Source: Xanthobacteraceae bacterium (GTDB lineage Bacteria; Pseudomonadota; Alphaproteobacteria; Rhizobiales; Xanthobacteraceae). Taken from it: a stretch of DNA of 5,122 nt. How positions within the stretch are numbered: the stretch's first letter is position 1; every line of letters starts with the position of its first letter. Under the pieces are notes generated by a model. That model was not told where the DNA came from. It saw only the letters and a list, made by a program, of their open reading frames with translations, and did no database searches. The position numbers were made by a program, and so were the translations under genes. The stretch lies in the NCBI GenBank assembly GCA_030044035.1, contig JASHWN010000341.1, forward strand, positions 1 through 5,122, written 5' to 3'. Shown piece after piece: positions 4,926 to 5,122 of the stretch.

Positions 4926-5122
4926 ATGCCTGCCCGACGCCAGCGTGCCAAGACATCTGTTCGTTCGAACAAAGCGGCAGCGTCGAAGCTGGTGTCGCTC
5001 TGCCTCGACATGGAAGAGCTACTCAACGAAGCCCAGGACGCCGCGCGCGCCGTTAATCTCATCGGCCACGGCCTCCACGAGTTCGTCAATGAAAACGAGG
5101 CCGGCGCAGTCGTCGCGGCTGC
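4926..5122 (+). CDS. Unrecognised protein, N-terminal part, cut by the right window edge
   Basis: From the ATG at 4926 the frame is open for 65 codons to the window edge. The first 17 residues are strongly basic (MPARRQRAKTSVRSNK). The rest is a helical, acidic-to-neutral stretch (LCLDMEELLNEAQDAARAVN at about 21-40, then GHGLHEFVNENEAGAVVAA). Third positions are mostly G or C, as expected for a real gene in this genome. No domain is recognised. The SD is weak (TGGAA, about 7 bases before the ATG). A basic leader before a helical region could mean nucleic-acid contact or nothing specific. Nothing ties it to the toxin-antitoxin pair except proximity. It is probably coding; its function is unknown. 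Confidence 0.55.
   Translation, partial: MPARRQRAKTSVRSNKAAASKLVSLCLDMEELLNEAQDAARAVNLIGHGLHEFVNENEAGAVVAA

Overview
The window is chromosomal DNA of a GC-rich alphaproteobacterium. The left two thirds are very GC-rich (45 of 60 bases are G or C in 1021-1080). The gene set (E1 dehydrogenase pair, BrkB-type membrane protein, short XRE regulator ending GVRxK, RES-Xre toxin-antitoxin) suggests Hyphomicrobiales, for example Bradyrhizobium/Pseudolabrys-like bacteria. That placement is inference; no rRNA or marker gene is present.

Left block (1-3138), all on the minus strand. In transcription order it holds a small two-helix membrane protein (2887-3138), a YihY/BrkB-family inner-membrane protein (1912-2784, TTG start), and the E1 alpha (752-1783) and E1 beta (1-764, cut by the window edge) subunits of a thiamine-diphosphate-dependent 2-oxo acid dehydrogenase of the pyruvate/acetoin type. 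The two E1 genes overlap by 13 bp and are clearly co-transcribed. A good -35/-10 pair with an inverted repeat over the -10 lies in front of E1 alpha, and a hairpin just after the YihY gene separates the two units. E2 and E3 genes are not in view and could lie beyond the left edge.

Middle block (3139-4636). A 223-bp spacer is followed by a short XRE/HTH regulator on the minus strand (3362-3553). A 202-bp, partly AT-rich divergent spacer separates it from a plus-strand type II toxin-antitoxin operon: an Xre/MbcA/ParS-like antitoxin (3756-4094) and, 2 bp later, a RES-domain toxin (4097-4636) predicted to attack NAD+. The operon is much less GC-rich than the left block (25 of 60 in 4021-4080), which suggests horizontal acquisition. 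The spacer holds a consensus TTGACA -35 element, an inverted repeat around the expected transcription start, and a 12-bp perfect palindrome further upstream.

Right block (4637-5122). A possible 45-residue minus-strand gene runs convergent to the toxin, and the 5' part of an unrecognised plus-strand gene runs off the right edge.

No tRNA, rRNA, CRISPR array, transposase or integrase was recognised. The RES-Xre pair is a known system type. The least explained parts are its control region with the divergent HTH gene and the small unknown genes to its right.
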